From: Faecalibacterium gallinarum
GTDB taxonomy: Bacteria; Bacillota; Clostridia; Oscillospirales; Ruminococcaceae
Length of the DNA: 37,126 nt
Assembly (NCBI RefSeq): GCF_022180365.1
Contig: NZ_BQKV01000017.1
Span: forward strand, 1 to 37,126
Direction of reading: 5' to 3'
Shown here: piece by piece, positions 15,960 to 23,822 of the stretch
Layout: every line of letters begins with the position of its first letter
How positions within the stretch are numbered: position 1 is the stretch's first letter
Translations under genes and position numbers: made by a program
The notes under the pieces: generated by a model
Told to the model about the DNA's origin: nothing
Database searches by the model: none
The model's input: the letters and a program-made list of their open reading frames with translations, nothing else

Positions 15960-18900
15960 GAACCGTGTTGAACAAAACGTATCGTAAAAATATCTGGCGG
16001 GAGATGGGGCACGCCAAAAGCCGCTTTATCTCCTTTTTTGGCATCATCATGCTGGGCGTCATGATGCTCACCGGTCTGATGAGCGTCGGCCCCGATATGC
16101 GCCGGGCCCAGCGGGTCTATTTCGAGCAGCAGAACCTCTTTGACCTGCGGGTGGTCTCCACCCTGGGCCTCAACGAGGACGATATTGAGGCCATTGCGGC
16201 CACCGAAGGGGTCAGCGCCGTTATGCCGGTGAAGTCGGTGGACTGCACCGCCACCATCCAAAAGAGCGACGTGCTGACCATCCGGGTTCAGCAGCTACCC
16301 CCGGACCCCGCAGCCGAGACCGAAGAAAACATGAACCGGGTGGTTCTGTTAGAGGGCCGGATGCCCGAAGCGGAGGGCGAATGTGTGGTGGCTGCGGTGG
16401 GCACCGGCAGCGCCCCGGCCATCGGTAGCGTTTTGACCCTCTCCGGGGCAGAGGACGCCCTGCCCGCCGAGACTCTGACGGTGGTGGGCATCGTCCAGGA
16501 CCCGCTGCATTTTTCCATCGATAGTGACAGCAGCACTGCCGGCACCGGCAAACTGAATCTGGTGGTCTTTGTGGCGGACGGCAGTTTTACCGCGGATTAT
16601 TATTCCTCCTGCTACCTCAAGGTGGCAGATGCCGCCCAATATGAATACGGCACCGACCAGTACACCGACGCGGTGGAGACGGTGAGCCAGCGGCTGGAGG
16701 AAATCAGCGAGACCCAGTCGGCCCAGCGCCGGGAGGAGCTGATCGACAGCGCCGCCGCCGCCCTGGAAGACGCAAAAGAAGAATTTGCCCAGAAGGAAGC
16801 TGAGGCCAATCAGAAGTTCGCCGAGGCCGAGGCTCAGCTGGCCGAGGCCGAGCAGCGGCTGGATGCCGCCCTGGCGGAGCTGAACGCCGGCGAAGCGGAA
16901 TACTCCGCCGGCCAGGCCCAGCTGAACCAGCAGAAAAACGATTTCCCCGGCACCATGTCCAGCGGCGCAGAAGAGATTCTGAACGGCCAGGAGCAGGTGC
17001 TGGATTTTGAGGATCAGCTTCAGCAGATCAAGCTTCTGGTCAACCTGAAAAAGGTGGCCGACCCCATGCTGGAATACGCCGAGGGGATTCTGGAAAACGC
17101 CCGCCAGGCTCTGGAAGATGTGGAACCCGACGACCAGGAATACACCGAGCTGCGGGATCTTTTGGCCCGGGCCCAGAACCTCTATGACAATACGTATAAC
17201 CAGCTGGCCAGCTACCAGGCTCAGCTGGACGAGGGCAAGGTCCAGATGTATCAGCAGGGGCTGATCTCCTCCCCGGATCTCTCCAACGAGCAGCTGGTCA
17301 CCGAGGCCGAGGCGGCTCTGCGGGAGATGAAGCTGGCCCTGTTGGAAGGGCAGCTGGCCCTCAACACCGGCAACGCCACGGCCTGGGTTTCCTTTGACCA
17401 GGCCGAGGCCCAGCTGGCCGCCGCCCGCAGCAAGCTGAATGCGGGCTGGATCGAGTACAACGAGGGCGCCGCAGGGCTTGAGACCGCCAAGGAAGAGTTC
17501 GCTGCCCAGAAACAGGAAGCCGAGGCCCAGCTGGCCGAGGGACGCAAACAGATCAACGACGCCGAGGAACAGGTGGCCAAGATCGAATCCGGCGAGTGGT
17601 ATGTGCTGGACCGCGGAACAGTCACCAGCATCGTGACCTTTGAACAGAACGCCGACCGGATCGAGGCCATCGCCCGGGTCTTCCCGGCCTTCTTCTTCCT
17701 GGTGGCGGCCCTGGTGGCCACCACCACCATGACCCGCATGGTGGATGAAAACCGGCTGCAAATGGGTACCTTGAAGGCTCTGGGCTACTCCAATGTTTCC
17801 ATCGCTTCCAAGTACCTGATGTACGGCCTGACCGCCAGCCTGCTGGGCTGCATTGTGGGCATGGTGATCGGCTTTGTGGCCCTGCCTCTGGTGGTCTGGA
17901 ACGCCTACGCCACCGTTTATACCCTGCCCACCTTCCGCCCGGTGTTCTACCCGGGCCTGGCGGCAGCGGGCGTGCTGCTGAGCGTAGCGGTAGTGGGCCT
18001 GACCACTCTGGCGGCCTGCCGCGCCTGCCTGAAAGAGAAATCCGCGGCGCTGCTGCTGCCCCGGGCCCCGGTGGCCGGCAAACGGATTCTGCTGGAGCGG
18101 ATGCGCTTTATCTGGAGCCGGATGTCCTTTACCCAAAAGACCACCGCCCGGAATATGTTCCGGTATAAAAAGCGGTTCTTTATGACCGTCCTGGGCGTGG
18201 CCGGTTGTACGGCCCTGCTGCTGATTGGCTTTGGCTTGCAGGATTCCATCGGCGACGTGCTGGATAAGCAGTTCAACGAGCTCAACCACGGCGATCTGAC
18301 CATCTCCCTCTCGGACGAAAAGGCCCTGACCATGGAGCAGGGGCTGGGCGAACTGCTGAATAGCAGTACCCAGATCGAGCACTGGGGTGCCTTCTATACC
18401 CGCACCGTCTCGGTCTCCAATGCCGACGGCCAGGAGAGCAGCCTGACCCTCATCGGTGCAGAGGATCCGGAGGAAATGGCTGCCTGCTTTACCCTCCGCA
18501 CCCGGGTGGGGCAGGAGGAAATCCCGCTGGACGATTCCAGCGTCATCCTGACCGAAAAGACCGCCGAGTCCCTGGATCTGGATGTGGGAGATACCTTCTG
18601 GGTCCAGACGGTGGACGGCGGCCGGCTGGAGCTGACCCTCACCGGCATCACCGAGAACTATCTCTTCGCCCGGATGTTTGTCTCCGAGCCCATTCTGGAG
18701 CAGATTGTGGGGGGCGACGTAGCCTGGAACACCGTCTATGCAGCCACCACCTGTGCCAACAGCGCCGAGCGCACCAGCCTGAGCAAGGAGGTCATGGCCT
18801 GCAACTATGTCAGCAGCACTTCCTTTGCCGAGGAGACCGCCAGCATCTTTGACAACACCATCGAGTGCATCAACTATGTGGTCATCGTGGTCATCGCCTG

Positions 18901-19270
18901 TGCCGCGGCTTTGGCGGCTGTGGTTCTCTACAACCTGATTACTGTCAACCTGGCCGAGCGCCGGAAAGAGCTGGCCACCATCAAGGTGCTGGGCTTCTAC
19001 GACAAGGAGGTCTACCGCTATATCTTCCGGGAGATTGAAATGCTCAGCCTCTTCGGTTCCATGGCGGGCCTGGCCATCGGCCTACCCATGTACCAGTTCA
19101 TCATCCGCACGGTGGAGAACGACCAGATGATGTTTGTCCGGACCGTGGAGCCCACCAGCTTTTTGTTCAGTGTGTTGCTGACCATGGTCTTTACCCTGGC
19201 GGTCTGCTACGGAATGCGCCGTCAGATCTGGGGCATCAGCATGGTGGAGAGCATGAAGGCGCCGGAATAA
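15953..19270 (+). CDS. FtsX-type ABC permease with long extracytoplasmic coiled coil
   Basis: The protein of about 1105 residues is the membrane partner of the preceding ATPase. One membrane segment lies near 21-41 (ISFFGIIMLGVMMLTGLMSV). An extracytoplasmic region follows, with a heptad-rich coiled coil at about 270-330 and 420-555 (AEAQLAEAEQRLDAALAEL; repeated AQLAEAR-like units). The first FtsX domain has segments near 575-600, 625-650 and 665-690. Then come a membrane segment near 742-765, a second extracytoplasmic domain and a second FtsX domain (VVIVVIACAAALAAVVLYNL and two more segments). The GTG at 15953 is taken as start; another GTG at 15956 and GTG/TTG at 15965 are equally possible. 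Overlap with the ATPase implies coupled translation. Confidence 0.9.
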   Translation: MVRTVLNKTYRKNIWREMGHAKSRFISFFGIIMLGVMMLTGLMSVGPDMRRAQRVYFEQQNLFDLRVVSTLGLNEDDIEAIAATEGVSAVMPVKSVDCTATIQKSDVLTIRVQQLPPDPAAETEENMNRVVLLEGRMPEAEGECVVAAVGTGSAPAIGSVLTLSGAEDALPAETLTVVGIVQDPLHFSIDSDSSTAGTGKLNLVVFVADGSFTADYYSSCYLKVADAAQYEYGTDQYTDAVETVSQRLEEISETQSAQRREELIDSAAAALEDAKEEFAQKEAEANQKFAEAEAQLAEAEQRLDAALAELNAGEAEYSAGQAQLNQQKNDFPGTMSSGAEEILNGQEQVLDFEDQLQQIKLLVNLKKVADPMLEYAEGILENARQALEDVEPDDQEYTELRDLLARAQNLYDNTYNQLASYQAQLDEGKVQMYQQGLISSPDLSNEQLVTEAEAALREMKLALLEGQLALNTGNATAWVSFDQAEAQLAAARSKLNAGWIEYNEGAAGLETAKEEFAAQKQEAEAQLAEGRKQINDAEEQVAKIESGEWYVLDRGTVTSIVTFEQNADRIEAIARVFPAFFFLVAALVATTTMTRMVDENRLQMGTLKALGYSNVSIASKYLMYGLTASLLGCIVGMVIGFVALPLVVWNAYATVYTLPTFRPVFYPGLAAAGVLLSVAVVGLTTLAACRACLKEKSAALLLPRAPVAGKRILLERMRFIWSRMSFTQKTTARNMFRYKKRFFMTVLGVAGCTALLLIGFGLQDSIGDVLDKQFNELNHGDLTISLSDEKALTMEQGLGELLNSSTQIEHWGAFYTRTVSVSNADGQESSLTLIGAEDPEEMAACFTLRTRVGQEEIPLDDSSVILTEKTAESLDLDVGDTFWVQTVDGGRLELTLTGITENYLFARMFVSEPILEQIVGGDVAWNTVYAATTCANSAERTSLSKEVMACNYVSSTSFAEETASIFDNTIECINYVVIVVIACAAALAAVVLYNLITVNLAERRKELATIKVLGFYDKEVYRYIFREIEMLSLFGSMAGLAIGLPMYQFIIRTVENDQMMFVRTVEPTSFLFSVLLTMVFTLAVCYGMRRQIWGISMVESMKAPE

Positions 19271-19415
19271 GAAATCCGGCCAGAGTTTACAAAACCTTCA
19301 TAGAAATAAAATAGTTTGCTCGAAAAGTTCTGGTATTCTCTAATCACAGCAAAGCGGAGCCGCAACCGCTGAACTGGCACATGATTCCTCCTTTACACAC
19401 CAAACCAGATACCGC
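19271..19415 (+). other. Intergenic stretch with a possible promoter for a short RNA
   Basis: No coding gene is seen. An extended -10 element (TG-G-TATTCT, 19331-19339) lies 17 bases or less after TTGCTC (19316-19321). A transcript from here would run about 110 bases to the strong hairpin at 19416-19456. A small GCGG/CCGC hairpin lies in between. This is weak evidence. Confidence 0.2.
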
Positions 19416-19456
19416 AAAAACGCCCCCTGCGTACCGCAAGCGCAGGGGGCGTTTTT
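19416..19456. terminator. Strong bidirectional terminator
   Basis: AAAAACGCCCCCTGCG (19416-19431) pairs perfectly with CGCAGGGGGCGTTTTT (19441-19456). The A and T runs make it effective on both strands. It separates the ABC operon from the convergent membrane protein gene. Confidence 0.9.
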
Positions 19457-19473
19457 CCGTTGTTGATTCAGTT

Positions 19474-20037
19474 TTAAAGCGGGGACGAATCGTCCTTGGA
19501 TTTGGGGGGCGGGGCGTTCAGGCCGGGGGCCCGATGGGCGGACCAGATGGCGAACAGGGCGCTCATCCCCAGGGCCAGCAGAGCGCCGATGCTGGTGTCC
19601 AGAATGCGGTCGATGGTGTATTGGATGTACCGGTCCTGGGGCACCGTAAAGATGACCACAAAGTAGACCACCGTCCCGGCGGGGACTGCATCCACTGCGC
19701 CCACCAACAGGCCCAGGTAGATCACCAGGAACAGCCCCGCCAGCAGGCAGAGGTCCCGGGGCAGATGGCCGGGCGCCAGGTTGTAGAGGTAGTAGAAGGG
19801 CAGGGCCAGCACCCCGCCCAGCAGGGTACCGATGGAGCGGTTGATGCCGCTGTGGAGCCCGCCCCACAGGCCGGTGCCCATGCCGAACACGGCGCCGATG
19901 CAGGCGAAGCAGGGGTTGCGGTCCAGCAGGTCATAGCAGGTGATGATGATGGCCGCCGCCAGGATCGCCAGCCCCAGCTGGGTGTAGACGCTCTTGCTCC
20001 GGGGGATATTCGGGTGGAAAGGCAGCAGGTTGTGCAT
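19474..20037 (-). CDS. Aromatic acid exporter/FUSC-like membrane protein
   Basis: The 187-residue protein is almost entirely membrane: segments near 15-35 (VYTQLGLAILAAAIIITCYDL), 40-60, 65-85, 95-115, 118-140 and 150-172. The segment RSIGTLLGGVLALPFYY and the later DRILDTSIGALLALGMSALF resemble the repeated R-x-x-T-x-x-G elements of the ArAE/FUSC family, which exports aromatic acids in characterised members. It lacks the large cytoplasmic domain of full-length FUSC proteins. The ATG at 20037 follows GGAGGG; longer in-frame starts run into the tRNA. No clear own promoter is visible, so it may rely on read-through from tRNA-Tyr. Function is inferred from weak similarity. Confidence 0.7.
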   Translation of the reverse strand: MHNLLPFHPNIPRSKSVYTQLGLAILAAAIIITCYDLLDRNPCFACIGAVFGMGTGLWGGLHSGINRSIGTLLGGVLALPFYYLYNLAPGHLPRDLCLLAGLFLVIYLGLLVGAVDAVPAGTVVYFVVIFTVPQDRYIQYTIDRILDTSIGALLALGMSALFAIWSAHRAPGLNAPPPKSKDDSSPL

Positions 20038-20078
20038 AGAATGACCCTCCGTTTGGGTATAGATGGGAAAACATAACG

Positions 20079-20113
20079 AAAAACCCGATGCTCTTGTGAA
20101 GCACCGGGTTTTT
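20079..20113 (-). terminator. Terminator after tRNA-Tyr
   Basis: On the minus strand, AAAACCCGGTGCT pairs with AGCATCGGGTTTTT around a short loop, with a T run and CG after it. It starts immediately after the tRNA CCA end and stops about 40 bases before the membrane protein gene. Confidence 0.75.
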
Positions 20114-20198
20114 GGTGGGCGCGGGTGGATTCGAACCACCGAAGCTGAAAAGCAGCAGATTTACAGTCTGTCCCCATTGGCCACTCGGGAACACGCCC
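20113..20198 (-). tRNA. tRNA-Tyr (anticodon GUA)
   Basis: The minus strand begins GGGCGTG at 20198 and ends CGCGCCC, forming the 7-bp acceptor stem, followed by discriminator A and an encoded CCA (20113-20115). The anticodon loop reads CTGTAAA with GTA at 20162-20164. There is a long variable arm (GCTGCTTTTCAGC), as expected for the class II bacterial tRNA-Tyr, and the T arm is GTGG-TTCGAAT-CCAC. The top anticodon-stem pair appears to be A-C. All other features are regular. Confidence 0.97.
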
Positions 20199-20235
20199 TT
20201 ATTCTTTTTGCCGGCCGGAACCGGACGACTTCGAT

Positions 20236-20264
20236 AGTATAGCACGAAACAGAGCGCTTGTCAA
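20236..20264 (-). promoter_or_regulatory. Promoter of tRNA-Tyr
   Basis: TTGACA (20259-20264) and TATACT (20236-20241) are 17 bases apart on the minus strand. The start would fall about 30 bases before the mature tRNA. Confidence 0.85.
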
Positions 20265-20387
20265 TGAATTTGGGAGAAAAAATCTGGAAAAATCGGGGAA
20301 CCGGGGAGAAAATTCCCTTGTTTCAGAGCATTCCCTGTTAAAACGATAGGAAATTTGCAAGATCGAAAAAAATTGATATGATTATAC

Positions 20388-20417
20388 TTGACAAACTTAC
20401 TAGGGATTTGATATCAT
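20388..20417 (+). promoter_or_regulatory. Candidate promoter of the FMN-binding lipoprotein gene
   Basis: TTGACA (20388-20393) and TATCAT (20412-20417) are 18 bases apart, about 50 bases upstream of the ribosome binding site. It lies in an AT-rich gap of about 200 bases without any other gene. Confidence 0.6.
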
Positions 20418-20473
20418 CCGATTTAGTAAAATTTCCCTTTACAAAAAGGAAAACAAGATGGAGGATATACAGT

Positions 20474-20944
20474 ATGAAAAGCAAAATCGTACTTATCGCA
20501 GCCATTTCGGCCGCGACTCTGGCTCTGGTTGGCTGCGGCAAGGCTGCCACTACGGAGCAGAAGACGGAGGCTGTGAAGGCCGACGGCACCTACACCGCAC
20601 AGATGGATGACGCTTCGGCCGAGGCGGCTTACGGCTGGCGGGATCAGCTGGTGGTGGAGTACAAGGACGGCAAGGTGGTGTCCGCTGTGTTTGAGAGCTA
20701 CGACGCAGACGGCAACAAAAAGAGCGAGATCTCTCCGGAGGTCTACCCCATGGACCCCGCTCCCGCCGACTGGATGCCTCAGCTGAGCGAGAACATCGCC
20801 AAGGCAGAGACCGCCGAGAAGATCGACGGTGTGGCCGGCGCCACCATGGCTTCCAACAACGCCCGCGCTATGATGGCTGCCATTGAGGCTTCCGGCGAGC
20901 CGGACGAGGTCCTGGTTGTGGCCGAGACCGAGGCAGCTGAATAA
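20474..20944 (+). CDS. FMN-binding-domain lipoprotein
   Basis: The 156-residue protein has a lipoprotein signal (MKSKIVLIAAISAATLALVG) with lipobox LVGC and Cys21 as the lipidated residue. The mature part fits the FMN_bind fold: GTYTAQMDDASAEAAYGWRD, then VVEYKDGKVVSAVFESYDADG, and the terminal IDGVAGATMASN. Thr124 in that motif matches the Thr that ApbE flavin transferase links to FMN in such domains. The ATG at 20474 has GGAGG upstream. It is monocistronic, between a good promoter and a terminator. It is likely an anchored electron carrier on the outer face of the membrane. It shares the exact IDGVAGAT segment with the reductase at 23823-25757, so the two could be redox partners. An alternative is a structural lipoprotein that has lost FMN. 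Confidence 0.85.
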   Translation: MKSKIVLIAAISAATLALVGCGKAATTEQKTEAVKADGTYTAQMDDASAEAAYGWRDQLVVEYKDGKVVSAVFESYDADGNKKSEISPEVYPMDPAPADWMPQLSENIAKAETAEKIDGVAGATMASNNARAMMAAIEASGEPDEVLVVAETEAAE

Positions 20945-21023
20945 AGGATTTTGCTTCTTTTGCTTTTTGTAGTTTTATAAATGAAACAAGGGGCGGAACT
21001 CCCCCCGAGCCCTTGACAGAAAG

Positions 21024-21074
21024 ACGCACCGAACCCAGACCACGAAAGGTCTGCGCCCGGTGCGTTTTTGTTTT
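21024..21074 (+). terminator. Terminator after the FMN-binding lipoprotein
   Basis: ACGCACCG (21024-21031) pairs with CGGTGCGT (21058-21065), with an inner CAGACC/GGTCTG stem and a TTTTTGTTTT tail. It is 80 bases past the stop codon; nothing else is seen in that gap. Confidence 0.85.
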
Positions 21075-21100
21075 AGCGGAAAAGGGGCGGAGCACCAGGC

Positions 21101-21144
21101 TTGACAAAAACGGGGGCGCTTTGTATAATGAGTAACTGGTTACT
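21101..21144 (+). promoter_or_regulatory. marR promoter with palindromic operator
   Basis: TTGACA (21101-21106), 17 bases, TATAAT (21124-21129) is a perfect consensus promoter. The inverted repeat AGTAAC-TG-GTTACT (21131-21144) covers the transcription start. The same core, GTAACTAGTTAC, recurs before the MATE gene, so this is probably the binding site of the MarR protein. Confidence 0.85.
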
Positions 21145-21181
21145 TATTTCAGAGCTTTCGATTGACTGAGGTGTTTTGATC

Positions 21182-21613
21182 ATGATGCCCTTTGGCTTGA
21201 AAATTGCGATTATCAATCGGGCTTTTCGCAAGAAACTCGATGAAAAGGCACAAAAAATGGGGCTGACCTCGGTACAGCTCCGGGTTTTGGGGTCGATCAG
21301 CCGCCTGGAAGCCGCTGGTGAAACCGAAATCCACCAGAACGATCTGGAACAGCTGGAGCACATCACCCATCCCGCTATGACCAAGCATATCCAGCAGCTG
21401 GAAAAAAAGGGTTTTGTGCAGTGTGTTTCCAGCGAAAGAGACCGGCGTTACAAGAAAATCATCTGTACCGAGAAGTCCTCTGGGATTTACAGGATGATTC
21501 TTGCCCACGATCAGGAAGTCTTTGAGGAGCTGTGCGGGACTTTGACCAAAGAGCAGCAGCAGACTCTGAACCAGATCGCAGATTTGATTCTGAAAAACAT
21601 TGATTCAAACTGA
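21182..21613 (+). CDS. MarR family transcriptional regulator
   Basis: The 143-residue protein is a winged-helix dimer of the MarR type. The recognition region reads NDLEQLEHITHPAMTKHIQQLEKKGFVQ and the wing SSERDRRYKKIICTEK, with flanking helices for dimerisation. GAGGTG lies eight bases before the ATG at 21182; a TTG at 21176 and an ATG at 21185 are alternatives. It stands in front of a MATE exporter and a cytidylate kinase-like gene. Its promoter and the region before the exporter share one palindrome. The likely role is self-repression and repression of the exporter until a small ligand binds; that ligand is not known. Confidence 0.92.
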   Translation: MMPFGLKIAIINRAFRKKLDEKAQKMGLTSVQLRVLGSISRLEAAGETEIHQNDLEQLEHITHPAMTKHIQQLEKKGFVQCVSSERDRRYKKIICTEKSSGIYRMILAHDQEVFEELCGTLTKEQQQTLNQIADLILKNIDSN

Positions 21614-21628
21614 CGCCTTTGTGGCCCG

Positions 21629-21670
21629 GGCAGTGAGCTGAGGGTTCTTTCAGCCCACTGCCTGTTTTTT
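21629..21670 (+). terminator. Terminator between marR and the MATE gene
   Basis: GGCAGTG (21629-21635) pairs with CACTGCC (21656-21662), with an inner GCTGA/TCAGC stem, followed by TGTTTTTT. It should largely uncouple the exporter from the marR promoter. Confidence 0.8.
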
Positions 21671-21698
21671 GGTCAAATAAGTAACTAGTTACATATTT
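21669..21698 (+). promoter_or_regulatory. Second MarR operator with weak promoter before MATE gene
   Basis: The perfect palindrome GTAACTAGTTAC (21681-21692) is flanked by AAATA and TATTT as an imperfect extension. It lies within the 17-base spacer of a weak promoter, TTGGTC (21669-21674) and CATATT (21692-21697). The -10 box is only about 20 bases from the start codon, so the leader would be very short. The promoter is tentative; the operator is clear. Confidence 0.65.
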
Positions 21699-21716
21699 TA
21701 GGAGGAAAATACAACC

Positions 21717-23111
21717 ATGGAAAATGCAGTACCCGAAAAGCGAAGCCCTTTTGCCACAGAACCCATCGGACGGCTGATTGTAAAATTTGCCGTCCCCAGT
21801 GTCATCGCCCTGCTGGTGAACTCCCTGTACAATATTGTAGACCAGATTTTCATCGGCAATGGGGTGGGGTATCTGGGCAACGGCGCCACCAACATTGTTT
21901 TTCCCATCACCATCATCGCGCTGGCGTTGGCGATGATGATCGGCAACGGCGGGGCGGCTTTCCTGAGCCTCAAACTGGGCGAGGGGAACACCAAAGAGGC
22001 CCAGCGAGGGGTCGGCAACGCCGTGATGCTGGTGACGGTGGCCAGCCTTGTTCTGACCGCCGTGTTCCTGATCTGGATTGACCCGATCCTGACCCTGTTT
22101 GGCGCCACCGATACCCTGCGCCCCTACGCCCTGGAATATGGCTGGGTGATCGGCATCGGCCTGCCCTTTATGATGATTTCCGGCGCCATCAACTCCATGA
22201 TCCGCGCCGACGGCAGCCCCAAATATGCCATGTTCTCCATGATCATCGGCGCGGTGCTGAATGTCATCCTGGACGCTGTGTTTATCTTTGTCTTTGAGAT
22301 GGGGGTCCGGGGGGCCGCCATTGCCACCGTGATCGGCCAGGTTGCCTCGTTTGTGGTGTCGGTGGCGTATATGCCCCGGTTCAAGACCGTCCATCTCCGG
22401 GCGGAGGCCTTCCGCCCCAGCGGGAAAACCTGCGGCAGCATTGTGGTCTTTGGTCTGAGCAGTTTTATTACCCAGTTTGCGATTACCATCGTCATGGCCT
22501 TGACCAATAACCTGCTGGCCCAGTATGGCGCCCAGTCCATTTACGGCTCGGATATTCCCCTGACCGCCACCGGCATTGTCATGAAGGTCAACCAGATTAT
22601 GATCTCGATCCTTTTGGGCATTGCCACCGGCGCCCAGCCGATTATCGGCTTCAACTACGGGGCCATGAATTTTAACCGGGTGAAAAAAGCGCTGGAAATT
22701 TCGCTGATCGCCTCGGAGATTGTTTCGGTTCTGGCGTTCCTTCTGTTCCAGTTTGCCCCCATGAGTGTGATCTCTCTGTTTGGATCGGAGGATGCTCTCT
22801 ATAATGAATTTGCGGTCAAAGCCTTCCGTATTTTCCTGATGCTCTGCCCCCTGACCGGGTTCCAGACCGTCATTGCAGTTTACCTCCAGGCGGTGGGCAA
22901 ACCCATCAAGTCGGCGATTTTGTCCCTCGCCCGGCAGATCATCTTTTTTGTGCCCGCCGCGCTGCTTCTGCCCAGGACGCTGGGGGTCGAGGGCGTGCTC
23001 TGGACGGGCCCGGTGGCCGACGGTCTGGCCTTTATTATGTCTCTGGCCCTGCTGCTCTACGAGCGGGAACATCTGAAAAAGAGCCATGCCCTGCAATCCA
23101 GGACGGCTTAA
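21717..23111 (+). CDS. MATE family efflux transporter
   Basis: The 464-residue integral membrane protein has about 12 membrane segments in two repeats. The N-terminal half opens with IGRLIVKFAVPSVIALLVNSLYNIVDQIFIG, typical of the MepA/NorM-like bacterial branch. The second half has GIATGAQPIIGFNYGAMNFNRV, the equivalent of the family's G-x-x-P-I-x-G-x-N element. Such proteins export cationic drugs or metabolites with Na+ or H+. AGGAGG lies upstream of the ATG. It is controlled by the adjacent MarR, as judged from the shared operator, and is followed 20 bases later by a cytidylate kinase-like gene. The substrate cannot be told from sequence. Confidence 0.94.
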   Translation: MENAVPEKRSPFATEPIGRLIVKFAVPSVIALLVNSLYNIVDQIFIGNGVGYLGNGATNIVFPITIIALALAMMIGNGGAAFLSLKLGEGNTKEAQRGVGNAVMLVTVASLVLTAVFLIWIDPILTLFGATDTLRPYALEYGWVIGIGLPFMMISGAINSMIRADGSPKYAMFSMIIGAVLNVILDAVFIFVFEMGVRGAAIATVIGQVASFVVSVAYMPRFKTVHLRAEAFRPSGKTCGSIVVFGLSSFITQFAITIVMALTNNLLAQYGAQSIYGSDIPLTATGIVMKVNQIMISILLGIATGAQPIIGFNYGAMNFNRVKKALEISLIASEIVSVLAFLLFQFAPMSVISLFGSEDALYNEFAVKAFRIFLMLCPLTGFQTVIAVYLQAVGKPIKSAILSLARQIIFFVPAALLLPRTLGVEGVLWTGPVADGLAFIMSLALLLYEREHLKKSHALQSRTA

Positions 23112-23131
23112 TATAAGTAGGAGGTAAAACC

Positions 23132-23710
23132 ATGAAAAACAGAGTGATCACCATCAGCCGTGAGTTCGGGAGCGGCGGCCGCACCATCGGAAAACGTGTG
23201 GCGGCCCAGCTGGGGATTCCCTGCTACGACAACGAACTGCTCCAAAAAACCGCAGAAGAGAGCGGGTTTCAGCAGGAATACATCAAAGAAGCGGGGGAGT
23301 ACTCCCTGGGCGGGTTGCTGTCGAACGCCTTCTCTCACCGGGGCAGCGCCATGAACAATGCGGATTATCTGTGGCAGATCCAGTACCGGATCATCACTCA
23401 GCTGGCAGAAAAAGGCCCCTGTGTCATTGTGGGCCGGTGCGCCGATTATATCCTGCGGGATAAGGCGGACTGCCTGCGGGTTTTCATTCATGCGGACATA
23501 AAATTCCGCGCCGAGCGCATCGTGCGGGAATACGGCGAGCGGACCGAATCGCCGGAGCAGCGGATCAAGGATAAGGATAAGCGCCGGGCGGCCTACCACC
23601 GCTTTTATACCGATATGAAATGGGGCCACGCCCAAAATTATGATCTCACTCTGAACAGCGGGACTCTGGGGCTGGACAAGTGCGTGGAGATCATCAAGTC
23701 CCTTTATTGA
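23132..23710 (+). CDS. Cytidylate kinase-like family protein
   Basis: The 192-residue protein begins ITISREFGSGGRTIGKRVAAQLGIPCYDNELL, the pattern of the cytidylate kinase-like family. Its P-loop form is GSGGRTIGKRVA instead of the classical G-x-x-x-x-G-K-S/T. A later IVGRCADYIL and HADIKFRAERIV with clustered Arg residues match the NMP-kinase lid region. These proteins are distinct from true Cmk and have no firm function. The gene starts 20 bases after the MATE stop with a strong AGGAGG and ends at a terminator, so it is co-transcribed with the exporter. A nucleotide or antibiotic phosphotransferase role is speculative. Confidence 0.88.
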   Translation: MKNRVITISREFGSGGRTIGKRVAAQLGIPCYDNELLQKTAEESGFQQEYIKEAGEYSLGGLLSNAFSHRGSAMNNADYLWQIQYRIITQLAEKGPCVIVGRCADYILRDKADCLRVFIHADIKFRAERIVREYGERTESPEQRIKDKDKRRAAYHRFYTDMKWGHAQNYDLTLNSGTLGLDKCVEIIKSLY

Positions 23711-23734
23711 AGGACGCTCTGATTGAGATATAGA

Positions 23735-23786
23735 AAAATCCGCTCGTCTCGGGCCGGCTCACGGCCTGAAACGGGCGGATTTTTTA
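23735..23786. terminator. Bidirectional terminator between kinase-like gene and flavin reductase
   Basis: AAAAATCCGC-CGT (23735-23747) pairs with ACG-GCGGATTTTTT (23771-23785), with an inner GGGCCG/CGGCCT stem. The A and T runs allow use on both strands, and the flanking genes converge here. Confidence 0.9.
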
Positions 23787-23822
23787 TGCGATCAATGCTT
23801 TAAGTGTTCAACGAGGGACAGT

